A DNA stretch of 27,190 bases from Phycisphaerales bacterium UBA7812 (GTDB taxonomy: Bacteria > Planctomycetota > Phycisphaerae > Phycisphaerales > UBA1924), in the NCBI GenBank assembly GCA_002480345.1, contig DLBY01000148.1, forward strand, positions 956 through 28,145, given 5' to 3'. Both the position numbers and the translations under genes were made by a program. Of this stretch, positions 15,643-23,874 are shown piece by piece; the first letter of the stretch is position 1; the number at the start of each line of letters is the position of its first letter. The notes beneath the pieces were generated by a model, which was given only the letters and a program-made list of their open reading frames with translations, was not told the origin of the DNA and made no database searches.

Positions 15643-15669
15643 TCCATCAGCGGGTCGCGGCGAGCGCGA

Positions 15670-17166
15670 TCAGGAGGTCGTGACCGCGGGCCCGGACGCG
15701 CCGTTCGATCCGATCGGGACGACCCGGACCGACGGGGCGTCGGTCGGTACGGGCGCGCGTCGGTCCGTCCCCGGGATGCTGAGCGTGTGCCATTCGTCCC
15801 GCGTCCGGAACTGCACCGCCCAGCGGCGAACCACCCCGCCCGACCGACCCGGCGTCAGGCGGACCGTCGAGCCCGACCGGGTCACGATCGGGCGCCCCGG
15901 CGCGTGCGGCGTCGCCCAAGGGCTCTCGGGGATGAACGCGGGGTTCGCGTTGAGCGCGCTGAGCCGGTCGGCGACCCCGCGCCGGTTCTCGGTGAGGCCC
16001 ACGGCGCTGAAGAGGGCGAACCCGTTCGCGTCGGGCTTGGAACGGATGATCTCGATCTGGCGCACGATCTCGCCCGGCGTCCACGACTTCTCGTCCGAAC
16101 CCTCGGGCTTGATCCGCGTGAGGTAGAGGCCGGGCCAGATGTGACGCTCCGCGTCGTTCTGGGCGCGCCACCAGTCGAGCAGGGGCTCGAAGGGCTGGCC
16201 CGCGGATTCGACGGGCCAGTAGAGCTGGGGCATGAGCGCATCGACCCAGCCCTCGGCGAGCCAGCGCCTGCTGTCCGCGTGGAGGCCCTCGAAGGCGTCG
16301 AAGCCCTTGATGCCCGGCGGGTTGCCCGGCCTCCAGATGCCGAATGGGCTGACGGTGAAGATCGATCCCGGTCGGCGCTCGTGGACGAGCGCACGCGTCT
16401 GCTGGATGAACAGGTTGATGTTGGCGCGGCGCCAGTCCTCGAGCGGGAGCCCCCTTCCGAAGTCGTCGCGGTGCGCTCGGTAGGTCTCCGTGTCGGGGAA
16501 GGGCTTGTCCTGCGGATAGGGGTAGAAGTAGTCGTCCATGTGGACGCCGTCGATGGGGTAGCGGGTGAGCAGGTCATCGACGATCCGCAGCGCGTCGTCG
16601 CGTGCATCGGGTTCCCCGGGATCGAGCCAGAGGTAGGGCCCGTGCGCGCGCACGAGGTCGGGCCTCCGGTTCGCGAGATGGGTGGGCGCGTCGCGCCCGA
16701 TGCTCTTGGGGTGCCGGACGCGGAAGGGATTGACCCACGCGTGCAGATCGAGCCCCGCGCCGTGGGCGAGCTCGAGCCAGACCTCGAGCGGGTCGTAGCC
16801 CGGGACGGGCGCGCGGCCCTGCTGCCCCGTCAGGAAGGCGCTCCAGGGTTCGAGCCGGCTGCGGTACAACGCATCGGCGGTGGGTCGGACCTGGAGCAGG
16901 ATCGCGTTGAGCCCCGCGGCGGCGCACGCGTCGACGATGCGCCGGATCTCCTCGCGCTGCACGCGGGTGGGGAGCGCGGGTGCGCTCGGCCAGTCGATGT
17001 TGTCCACCGTCGCGACCCACGCGGCGCGGAACTCGCGCGGCAGGGGCGGGGGTTCCATGGAGGACGAGAGCCGGGTCGCGCCCAGCGAGCGGAGGGGCGC
17101 GCACGCCGCGAGCGTGGCCCCCGCGGCGATGGTCCGGACGGCGTCACGGCGGGCTGGATCGTACAT
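15670..17166 (-). CDS. GHL10-type glycoside hydrolase, predicted lipoprotein
   Basis: A 498-residue putative glycosidase of the GHL10/DUF187 family (TIM barrel). The N-terminus has an Arg pair and an LAAC lipobox with Cys22, so it is probably Tat- or Sec-exported and lipid-anchored. The barrel starts at FRAAWVATVDNIDWPS (46-61) and continues with LNAILLQVRPTADALY, LHAWVNPFRVRH, IDGVHMDDYFYPYP carrying the acidic residues expected at the active site, and WVDALMPQLYWPVE. The last ~90 residues look like a separate beta domain. Family members are thought to act on polysaccharide or peptidoglycan-like glycans; substrate unknown. TAGTCT sits 6 bases before the ATG at 17166. It lies downstream of the helicase gene on the same strand, 71 bp apart. 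Confidence 0.87.
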   Translation of the reverse strand: MYDPARRDAVRTIAAGATLAACAPLRSLGATRLSSSMEPPPLPREFRAAWVATVDNIDWPSAPALPTRVQREEIRRIVDACAAAGLNAILLQVRPTADALYRSRLEPWSAFLTGQQGRAPVPGYDPLEVWLELAHGAGLDLHAWVNPFRVRHPKSIGRDAPTHLANRRPDLVRAHGPYLWLDPGEPDARDDALRIVDDLLTRYPIDGVHMDDYFYPYPQDKPFPDTETYRAHRDDFGRGLPLEDWRRANINLFIQQTRALVHERRPGSIFTVSPFGIWRPGNPPGIKGFDAFEGLHADSRRWLAEGWVDALMPQLYWPVESAGQPFEPLLDWWRAQNDAERHIWPGLYLTRIKPEGSDEKSWTPGEIVRQIEIIRSKPDANGFALFSAVGLTENRRGVADRLSALNANPAFIPESPWATPHAPGRPIVTRSGSTVRLTPGRSGGVVRRWAVQFRTRDEWHTLSIPGTDRRAPVPTDAPSVRVVPIGSNGASGPAVTTS

Positions 17167-17172
17167 GGGGAG

Positions 17173-17178
17173 AGACTA
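17173..17178 (-). promoter_or_regulatory. -10 box of the glycoside hydrolase gene, probable leaderless start
   Basis: TAGTCT on the minus strand, 6 bases before the ATG at 17166, with no Shine-Dalgarno sequence. Confidence 0.5.
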
Positions 17179-17237
17179 GTCGCGCCGCGGCGCCGGATCC
17201 CGCGTGGATCGACGGGCGCTGGTCTGCGCGGCGGGTC

Positions 17238-18848
17238 TCAGCCGCGGTTCTTGGCCTTGCGTGCCCGTCCGCCAGCGGCGCGGTGACCGCTCGTGCCGCC
17301 GTGGGCGCTGTGGGAGCCGTGCGCGTTGGGTGGGCCGCGCCGGGTGCGCTTCTTCTTGCCCGACGGCTTCCCCTGCTGCGGCGCGCCGCGCGCGGGACGA
17401 TCGCCTCCGGGCTTGGCGCCCCGCCTGCCCTTGCGGCTCTGGAACTTGGGCTTGTTGCCGATATTCGGCGCGGACCGCTTGAGGGGCGGCTCCTCGGGGA
17501 GCCCGAGTTCCTCCGGGAGCGGGGTCGCGTCGAGGGCGTTCTTGGTCAGGCGCTCGATCGCGTGGAGGTCTCCCCGCTCGTCGCGCGCGCAGAACGCGAT
17601 GGCGCGGCCCGTCTGGCCGGCGCGGCCCGTGCGCCCGATGCGGTGCACATACGCCTCGGGCTCGTTGGGCAGGTTGAAGTTGAACACATGGGTGATGTTG
17701 TCCACATCGAGGCCCCGCGCCGCGACATCGGTCGCGACCAGCACCCGGCTGCGCCCGCTGCGGAACGCGTCGAGCGCCCGCGTGCGCTGGTTCTGGTTCT
17801 TGTTGCCGTGGATGGACTCGGCGCGGACCCCGGACTTCGCGAGCTTCTTCGCGAGGTTCTCGGCGCCGTGCTTCGTGCGCGTGAAGACGACGGCGCGCTG
17901 GACCTCGGGGTCGGCGAGCAGGTGGGTGAGCAGCGCGGGCTTGTGGACCCCGTCGACGAGGTAGAGCGACTGGTCGATCAGCGGCGCGGCGCTCGCAACG
18001 GGCGTCACCTCGACCTTCACGGGGTTGGTCAGCAGCGTCTCGGCGAGGCGCGCGATCGGGCCCGGCATCGTCGCGCTGAACAGCAGCGTCTGCGGCTTGG
18101 CGGGGAAGGCCTCGGCGATCTTGCGGATCGGGTTGATGAAGCCCATGTCGAGCATGCGGTCCGCCTCGTCGAGCACGAAGAGCTCGATGCTGGACAGGTC
18201 CACATGCCCCTGGTCCATGAGGTCGAGCAGGCGCCCGGGGGTCGCGACGAGGATGTCCACGCCGCGCTGCAGCGACTTGACCTGGCGGAACTGCTTCACG
18301 CCGCCGTAGATCACGGTGCCCCGCAGGCCCGCGCCGGAGCCGTAGGTCGCGAACGACTCGGCGATCTGGTCGGCGAGTTCCCGCGTGGGGGAGAGCACGA
18401 GGGCGCGGGGCACGCGCGTCGGGGCGTGCTTGCCGCCCTTCCGCTTCGGGCTGTTGGGGGTCCGGAGGGGGCGCTTGGTGCTGGTCATCAGGCGGTGGAT
18501 GACGGGCAGCGCGAAGGCCGCGGTCTTGCCGGTTCCCGTTTGTGCGCAGCCCAGCAGGTCCTTGCCTTCGAGCGCCGGGGGGATGCAGCGGGCCTGGATC
18601 GGGGTGGGGGTCTCGTACCCCTCCGCCGCGAGGGCGCTGAGCAGGGCGGGCTCGAGTTCGAGATCCGAGAAGGTCATGCCCGGGTCGTCGGTGGGGATGC
18701 GGGCCGGCGCCTTGGCGGTGGTCTTGCGCGTCTCGGGGTCCGCGGTGCGTTCGCTGGACGGCGCGTCGGGCACTTTGGCGGTGTTCGTCTCGGGGACGAA
18801 GGACTTCAGTTCGACGGGCTGCGAGGCGTAGAAGGGACTTGCGGTCAA
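17238..18848 (-). CDS. DEAD-box RNA helicase
   Basis: An ATP-dependent RNA helicase of the RhlE/DeaD type, 536 residues if it starts at TTG 18848. All core motifs are present: the Q motif TPTPIQ, AQTGTGKT, PTRELADQ, TPGRLLD, VLDEADRMLD, FSATMPG, then VFTRTKHGAE, ATDVAARGLD and HRIGRTGRAG. A Lys/Arg/Gly-rich tail of about 90 residues ends KAKNRG and should bind RNA. The first ATG at 18677 has no ribosome-binding site, while the 57 codons before it keep very high G/C at third positions and the TTG at 18848 has AGGAAG 9 bases upstream; I therefore prefer the TTG start, with a disordered N-terminal extension. The start is the uncertain part; the family is not. Confidence 0.92.
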   Translation of the reverse strand: MTASPFYASQPVELKSFVPETNTAKVPDAPSSERTADPETRKTTAKAPARIPTDDPGMTFSDLELEPALLSALAAEGYETPTPIQARCIPPALEGKDLLGCAQTGTGKTAAFALPVIHRLMTSTKRPLRTPNSPKRKGGKHAPTRVPRALVLSPTRELADQIAESFATYGSGAGLRGTVIYGGVKQFRQVKSLQRGVDILVATPGRLLDLMDQGHVDLSSIELFVLDEADRMLDMGFINPIRKIAEAFPAKPQTLLFSATMPGPIARLAETLLTNPVKVEVTPVASAAPLIDQSLYLVDGVHKPALLTHLLADPEVQRAVVFTRTKHGAENLAKKLAKSGVRAESIHGNKNQNQRTRALDAFRSGRSRVLVATDVAARGLDVDNITHVFNFNLPNEPEAYVHRIGRTGRAGQTGRAIAFCARDERGDLHAIERLTKNALDATPLPEELGLPEEPPLKRSAPNIGNKPKFQSRKGRRGAKPGGDRPARGAPQQGKPSGKKKRTRRGPPNAHGSHSAHGGTSGHRAAGGRARKAKNRG

Positions 18849-19276
18849 AGGGATGTTCTTCCTGCTGCACAGGGGCAGCGTGGGCCGGGCGTCGCTCGCG
18901 GCGCGGATGCACCCCGATCGCGACCGCGCGGCGGGTCGGTGTCGCTGGAGCCTGCGGACCAAGACGATTGGAACGGAGGGGAGCCGGCGGATGAGCCTCC
19001 GGGGTGTCGAGCGGGGCCCGTCCGCTGGGGACTGTCGGCCGGCTGTGCTCGCTCCGGGGCGGCGCCGATGGCGTCTCGTTCCCGCTCGGTTCCGTCCGAT
19101 CGTGCCCTCGCTTCAGGGCGTGGTCGGCGGCCGAGTCGGGCGATCGAGCCCTCCGGCAGTGGGGGACAATAGGCGCACCGGGACAGCGAACCGCGTAAAG
19201 ATCGCTCCGGGGCGTCAAGTATGGATATCGGTCCGACGGTGCTCGGACTTCAGCGCCGCTTGCTGGTCGCGTTCAT
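18849..19276. other. Intergenic region between nuoG and the helicase gene
   Basis: A gap of 428 bp. Apart from AGGAAG (18858-18863 complement) before the helicase TTG, I see no terminator for nuoG, no clear promoter pair and no RNA gene. Helicase genes of this class often have long regulated leaders; one could lie here, but nothing in the sequence proves it. Confidence 0.4.
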
Positions 19277-21055
19277 TCAGAGCTCGACCATCGCCATGTC
19301 GGTCTCGACCTTCTTCGCGGCCGGGGGGGTCGTGATGTCGGTAACGAAGACCTTGAGGGCGTCGTGGGCCTGTGCCATCTCGCCCCGCACGCTCGCGGCG
19401 TTGAACAGCTCGGCCCGCGGGAGGGCGGCGACATCGCTCGCGCCGGGAACCTGGCCCGGGCCCTCGTCGACGACGAAGTCCGCGGCCGTCAGCGGCGGGA
19501 CCTCGAGCTCCTCCCCGTTGAGCAACGCGAGCATGTCGGTCGCGATCTGGCCCTCGCTCTTGGCGTCGTGCTGGCAGGGGATCGACTGCTCGAACGCCTG
19601 GATCATGTTCCGGGCGTTCTCGAACGAGCCCGCCTTCTCCGCGAAGGTCGCGCCGGGGAGGACGACATCCGCGACCTCCTTGAGGCGGCTGTCCAGCGTG
19701 TCGATGAGCAGGACATAGGGCGACTCGAGGGCGCCCAGCAGCTCGTCGGTCGCCCACTGGCTCGGATAGTTGCCTGTGACGATGATCGCCCCGACCTCAC
19801 CCATCTTGCCGGCGAGGCCCTCGGCTTCGAGCGGGGTGTTGCCGGTGATCGCTTCGAGCACGCGACGCACGCCGCGGGCGTTGGGGGCTTTCTCGGCGTA
19901 CTTGCGGAAGGCCTTCTTCTCGAATTCGGGATCGTCCTTGTCGAGCGAGGGCGGGAAGTGCTTGTCCTCCCCGTCGAACGGGACGGGCCCGACCGCGAGG
20001 ATCGCGTGCTCGTCGATCGACCGCGCCAGCGTCGCGAGGCGGAAGGCCTCCTCGCTGGTGAGCATGGGGCTGATCATCACCGCGAGGCGCTTGCCGGCGT
20101 CGATCGAGTTCGACTTCAGGCCGTCGAGCGCCTGCTCATAGGCGCGGGTCCATTCGGTGTTGACGAGCGGGCCGTACTGGCGGCGCATCGGCTCGCGGAT
20201 GCGGCTCTCGCTGTGGACGAACTTCCAGCCGTAGCGGACCTCGTCGGTGATCCACCACTTGTTGACGCTCATGTTGGTGCGGGGCTTGAAGCGGAAGATC
20301 TTGCCCTGGTTGTGCTCGACCCAGATGTTGTCGCCCGAGGCGGTGATGGGGTCGATCGCGGGGGTGGACTTGAGGAACCAGACGCGCTGGGTGAAAAGGA
20401 AGTCCTTGTCGAGCAGGGCGCCGACGGGGCACAGGTCGATCACATTGCTGGCGATCTCGTTGTCGAGGCCCTCGCCCGGGAAGACATCGATCTGGCTCTT
20501 GTTTCCGCGTCCGTCGATCAGCAGTTCGCTGGTCTCGGGCCACTCCCGGGCGAAGCGGACGCAACGGGTACACATGATGCAGCGGTCGGAGTAGATGTAG
20601 ACATTGGCGCCCAGGTCCTTCTTGGGCTGCTTGACCTTGGTTTCCTCGAAGCGGGATGAGCCCCGCCCGTAGCGGTAGGCGAAGTCCTGCAGCGTGCACT
20701 CGCCCGCCTGGTCGCAGACGGGGCAGTCCAGCGGGTGGTTGATGAGCAGGTACTCCATCACCGATTTCTGGTTGGCGATCGCCTTGGGGCTGTTCGTGTA
20801 GACGACCATCCCCTCGCTGGCGGGCAGCTGGCAGGTGGGCTGGAGCTTGCCGCCCATCATGGGCTCGAGCTTGTTCTCGTTGCGGGGGTTGGGGGCCCAG
20901 ATCTCCGCGAGGCAGATCCGGCACTGCGCGGGGATCGACAGCCCGTCGTGGTAGCAGTAGTGGGGGATCTCGATCCCGGCGCGTGTCGCGGCCTGGATGA
21001 TCTTGTCGCCGGGCTCGAAATCGATGGTCTGGCCGTTGAGGACGAAGGTGGGCAT
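19277..21055 (-). CDS. nuoG: NADH-quinone oxidoreductase subunit G
   Basis: A 592-residue Fe-S subunit of complex I. The N-terminal ferredoxin domain has the 2Fe-2S cysteines 34, 45, 48 and 75. The following segment NHPLDCPVCDQAGEC supplies His107 and Cys111, 114 and 120 for the His/Cys3 cluster. DRCIMCTRC plus CPVGAL gives Cys159, 162, 165 and 209 for the next 4Fe-4S cluster. The molybdopterin-like C-terminal domain follows but is short compared with large NuoG proteins, and I see no extra CxxCxxxC (N7-type) motif after residue 230. The start at 21055 begins the domain directly; no strong ribosome-binding site is seen. No other nuo gene is adjacent. It is divergent from the HIT gene. Confidence 0.94.
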   Translation of the reverse strand: MPTFVLNGQTIDFEPGDKIIQAATRAGIEIPHYCYHDGLSIPAQCRICLAEIWAPNPRNENKLEPMMGGKLQPTCQLPASEGMVVYTNSPKAIANQKSVMEYLLINHPLDCPVCDQAGECTLQDFAYRYGRGSSRFEETKVKQPKKDLGANVYIYSDRCIMCTRCVRFAREWPETSELLIDGRGNKSQIDVFPGEGLDNEIASNVIDLCPVGALLDKDFLFTQRVWFLKSTPAIDPITASGDNIWVEHNQGKIFRFKPRTNMSVNKWWITDEVRYGWKFVHSESRIREPMRRQYGPLVNTEWTRAYEQALDGLKSNSIDAGKRLAVMISPMLTSEEAFRLATLARSIDEHAILAVGPVPFDGEDKHFPPSLDKDDPEFEKKAFRKYAEKAPNARGVRRVLEAITGNTPLEAEGLAGKMGEVGAIIVTGNYPSQWATDELLGALESPYVLLIDTLDSRLKEVADVVLPGATFAEKAGSFENARNMIQAFEQSIPCQHDAKSEGQIATDMLALLNGEELEVPPLTAADFVVDEGPGQVPGASDVAALPRAELFNAASVRGEMAQAHDALKVFVTDITTPPAAKKVETDMAMVEL

Positions 21056-21189
21056 CGGGTTCGACCTGTCTGAAAATGGAGTCGGTGCAGCGCAACCGGG
21101 GTCTTGTGGGTTCGGGGCATGGCCCGGGTCGGATGATGATAGACGGGCGGCGCGGGGGGTTGGAGGCGATCCGGAAACGGACCCCGCGG

Positions 21190-21195
21190 TACGAT
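21190..21195 (+). promoter_or_regulatory. -10 box of the HIT gene, probable leaderless start
   Basis: TACGAT, then 6 bases, then ATG at 21202. No Shine-Dalgarno sequence is present. Confidence 0.55.
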
Positions 21196-21201
21196 GTGCG
21201 C

Positions 21202-21612
21202 ATGAGCGACTCGATTTTCAGCAAGATCATCCGGGGCGAGATCCCCGCCCAGCGGGTCTACGAGGACGACGCGGTCATCGCGATCATGGACATCAACCCG
21301 CTGGCGGAGGGGCACTGCCTGGTGATCCCCAAGGAGCCCGCGGAAACGATGGCCGACCTGAGCGACGCCGCTGCGGCCGCGGTTGGGCGGGTCCTGCCCC
21401 GCATCGTGCGGGCGGTGCAGAAGGTCACGGGGGTCGGGGCGTGCCATGTGCTGCAGAACAACGGCCCCGAGGCGGGGCAGGAAGTCATGCATGTCCACTT
21501 CCATGTGATCCCCAAGCCGCAGGGCGGGGGGCTGAGCGCCGCGTGGAACCCCATGACCGTGGAGCCCGAACGGATCGCGGACACCGGTCGCAAGATCGCG
21601 CGGCTGGTGTGA
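21202..21612 (+). CDS. HIT-family nucleotide hydrolase/transferase
   Basis: A 136-residue histidine-triad protein of the HINT branch, which cleaves AMP-linked substrates such as AMP-amino or AMP-lysine compounds. The N-terminus IFSKIIRGEIPAQRVYEDD and the central GHCLVIPK are typical. The catalytic triad is HVHFHVIP at 97-104, and the conserved Asn and Gln of LQNNGPEAGQEV precede it. The ATG at 21202 is fixed by the family N-terminus and by TACGAT six bases upstream; the longer frame from 21076 would run through the promoter. It converges on the phosphatase gene, 28 bp away, across a GATCGC-GA-GCGATC inverted repeat (21611-21624). Confidence 0.93.
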   Translation: MSDSIFSKIIRGEIPAQRVYEDDAVIAIMDINPLAEGHCLVIPKEPAETMADLSDAAAAAVGRVLPRIVRAVQKVTGVGACHVLQNNGPEAGQEVMHVHFHVIPKPQGGGLSAAWNPMTVEPERIADTGRKIARLV

Positions 21613-21640
21613 TCGCGAGCGATCGCCCGGGCGGGGGCGG

Positions 21641-22561
21641 CTACATCACCTCGGCGAGGCGGTGCACCAGCCCCGCGGCCTCCTCGGGACGAGGCGGGTT
21701 CTCGAGGTCGATGGGGAGGTAGACACCCTCGTGGTGGTCGCTGTTGATGATCAGCGCGTTGGGCTCGACGAGCTTGGCACCGCCGCTGACATGCTCGTGA
21801 CCCAAGATGAACATGTTGATGCCCCAGCGCTCGACAAGGTCTTCGAGCTGCTCGCTGTCGTAGCCGCGTCCCCAGACCATGAGGTGGGCCGAGCCCTGCC
21901 TTGGGACATAATCGTCGTCGGTGAGGTCGCGCTCGATAACGCTGGGGTCGAAGCGGGTCATCATGCCGATCCCCGGGAGGCTGTGGGCACAGAGGATGTC
22001 GCCCGCCTTGGAGACGCACCGCAGCGCGATGGGCATGGAGCGGACGAAGTCCTCGATCGCGTCGTTGACCTCGTCGGCGTCGTCCCCGAAGACATACGCC
22101 ACGCCCTCGTTGAACGCCTCGACGACCTTGATCCCGTCCTTGATGATGCCGGCGCCGATGATCTGGCTCAGCTCGTGGTTCGCGAGCAGCGTGTGCACCA
22201 GCTCGGGGTGGTCCGCCTTCAGGGCCGCGACCCGAGCGAGGGCGCGATAGGAGAAGTCCATCCCGTTCATCAGGCGGTCGGAGTGGATCACCTCGTGCAG
22301 CAGCAGGTGGTGCGGCTGGGGGAACCGGTCGAGTTCGAGGGCCTGCGCGTCGTCTTCCGCGTGCCCCTCGAAGCCCGCGATGTTCACGAGCCTCTGGAGG
22401 TGGAGCGGGTTGTCGTGCAGGTCGCCCGTCGCGATCAGAGTGCCCGGGGGTTCGATCAGGTCGATCGAGCCGCGACGGCACGACGCGTTGCGGTTCGCGG
22501 CGGCACCCTCGCGGAAGACCGCGATGGTGGTCTGGGCATCCTGGAGATCGATCTGGCGCAC
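21641..22561 (-). CDS. Calcineurin-like metallophosphatase
   Basis: A 306-residue phosphoesterase with the dinuclear-metal ligands of the calcineurin-like fold: GDLHDN (46-51), LLANHELSQ (about 125-133), CAHSLPG (191-197) and ILGHEHVSGG (252-261). The middle GDxxDRG motif is replaced by a HEVIHSDR stretch, so the metal site or specificity may differ from classical Ser/Thr phosphatases. It begins with GTG at 22561, with GGAAGG 9 bases upstream. It lies 30 bp downstream of a Ser/Thr kinase gene in the same direction, so the two are probably one operon, and the most economical reading is that it reverses phosphorylation by that kinase. This pairing is inferred. Confidence 0.85.
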   Translation of the reverse strand: MRQIDLQDAQTTIAVFREGAAANRNASCRRGSIDLIEPPGTLIATGDLHDNPLHLQRLVNIAGFEGHAEDDAQALELDRFPQPHHLLLHEVIHSDRLMNGMDFSYRALARVAALKADHPELVHTLLANHELSQIIGAGIIKDGIKVVEAFNEGVAYVFGDDADEVNDAIEDFVRSMPIALRCVSKAGDILCAHSLPGIGMMTRFDPSVIERDLTDDDYVPRQGSAHLMVWGRGYDSEQLEDLVERWGINMFILGHEHVSGGAKLVEPNALIINSDHHEGVYLPIDLENPPRPEEAAGLVHRLAEVM

Positions 22562-22591
22562 GGGGAGGCCCCTTCCGCGTGAAGAGGGGGG

Positions 22592-23524
22592 TCACTCCCC
22601 CGCGGCGGCACGCCCATCGACGACGCGTGTCTCGTCGTCGAACTCATCGTCGTCGACATCCCGGATCGTGCGCTCGGCGCGGAGCTTGCCCAGCACGAGT
22701 TCGAGCCGGTCGGCGACATCGTGCATGCTCGCGGGCCGCTTCTCGGGGTCGATCTCGACGCACTTCATGATGAGGTCGTTGAGCATCGGGGGCACGCGCG
22801 GGTTGAGCTCGACCGCGGGGCGGGGCTTCTCGATCAGGTTGTCGTCCTGCCGGCCGACGAGTGAGTCGCCCTTCCCCAGCGCGGTGGGGATGTTCTTCCG
22901 CGTCATCACCCAGTACATCGTCGCGCCGAAGTTGTACACATCCGTGCGCGGGGTGATCTCGCGCCGGTGCACCTGCTCGGGGGCGATGTAGTCCGGCGTG
23001 CCCTGGATGCGGGGCTTGACGGTCCCGATCTTGCACGACTGCCCCAGGTCGATCACCTTCGCCCGGTTGTTGTCGCTCACCACGATGTTGTTGGGCTTCA
23101 TGTCCGCGTGGACATAGCCGCGTTCGTGCATGTGGTGCATCCCCCGCGCGACCTGATGGAAGATGTCCACCGCGGTCTCGAAGGTCGCGGGCGGGTGGCG
23201 TTCCATCGACATGCCGTCGACGAGTTCCATGACCAGAAAGAGCTCCGTGGTTCGGAGGAGCTTGCCCTTCTTGATCATCCTCGGGATTTTTCGGATCGCG
23301 GGGTGGTCGAGCGCCTGGGCGACCTTGCACTCGATCTCCGCCTGGTCCAAGAAGCGCTGGTCCTTGTCGGTGCGCTTCTGGACATGCTTGAGCGCCCAGA
23401 TCTGCTTGGATTTCTGGTCCTGGGCGAGATAGATGATCGACGCCGCGCCGCGACCGATCTCCGAGAGGATGCGGTGCCCCTCGATGACCTCGCCGTTCTT
23501 TTTGGCAATCAGATCGTCCGACAT
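22592..23524 (-). CDS. Soluble Ser/Thr protein kinase, non-RD type
   Basis: A 310-residue protein kinase with no transmembrane helix. Seen in order: Gly-rich loop EIGRGAAS (22-29), Lys46 in WALKHV, an alpha-C Glu around 63-65, the catalytic loop HADMKPNN with Asp141, Lys143 and Asn146, the metal motif DLG (159-161), and APE (181-183) in a PDYIAPEQV segment. The HRD Arg is Ala and DFG is DLG. The catalytic Asp, Lys and Asn are kept, so it is probably active but not regulated by the usual activation-loop phosphate clamp. The tail is acidic (DVDDDEFDDET). The start at 23524 has only a weak upstream AGGCGG. The phosphatase gene follows 30 bp downstream. Confidence 0.9.
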   Translation of the reverse strand: MSDDLIAKKNGEVIEGHRILSEIGRGAASIIYLAQDQKSKQIWALKHVQKRTDKDQRFLDQAEIECKVAQALDHPAIRKIPRMIKKGKLLRTTELFLVMELVDGMSMERHPPATFETAVDIFHQVARGMHHMHERGYVHADMKPNNIVVSDNNRAKVIDLGQSCKIGTVKPRIQGTPDYIAPEQVHRREITPRTDVYNFGATMYWVMTRKNIPTALGKGDSLVGRQDDNLIEKPRPAVELNPRVPPMLNDLIMKCVEIDPEKRPASMHDVADRLELVLGKLRAERTIRDVDDDEFDDETRVVDGRAAAGE

Positions 23525-23874
23525 CCGGTCCAGCCGCCTCGGTCTCTTCCTCGCCGATGGCCGACAACCCGGCAATCTGGCGTGTATGCCCTTACGCGTG
23601 ACCCGCCTCCCGGGTTCCGGCCTTTGGAGCCGCCCCGGCGGGTTTGTCGACACCCGGGCCTCGGCCCGAATGAGCAACGGCAGTTCGCGTAGTCTATCTC
23701 GGATCTCCGCGCGGGGCTCGGAAGAAAAACCCCGGATTCTCCCTGAGGTTCACGGCCCGAGCTTCGCGGGCATGTCGCGGCGCGGTCGCCCGCGGAGCCG
23801 CCGACGGCGCAGGACCGGTGGATCCGCGCAAAGGCTGCGGGTCACAGGCGTCATGAGGAGGGGCGATCCGGTGC
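23525..23874. other. Intergenic region upstream of the kinase gene
   Basis: A gap of 350 bp. A possible -10 box for the kinase is TAGACT (23691-23696 complement), which would leave a leader of about 160 nt. A short inverted repeat CGGGC-CTCG-GCCCG lies at 23655-23668 inside that leader. I see no terminator with a T-run for the amidase-like gene and no RNA gene. Confidence 0.4.

Noticed and set aside
16980..19172. A 730-codon open frame on the plus strand
   Set aside because: It is antisense to the glycoside hydrolase and DEAD-box helicase genes, whose motifs are complete; the plus-strand translation is Gly/Arg/Ala-rich without recognisable motifs.
21611..21624. GATCGC-GA-GCGATC as a bidirectional terminator between HIT and phosphatase genes
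   Set aside because: It is a perfect inverted repeat, but its 2-base centre forces a smaller stem and no T-run follows on either side; GATCGC is also a common word in this genome.
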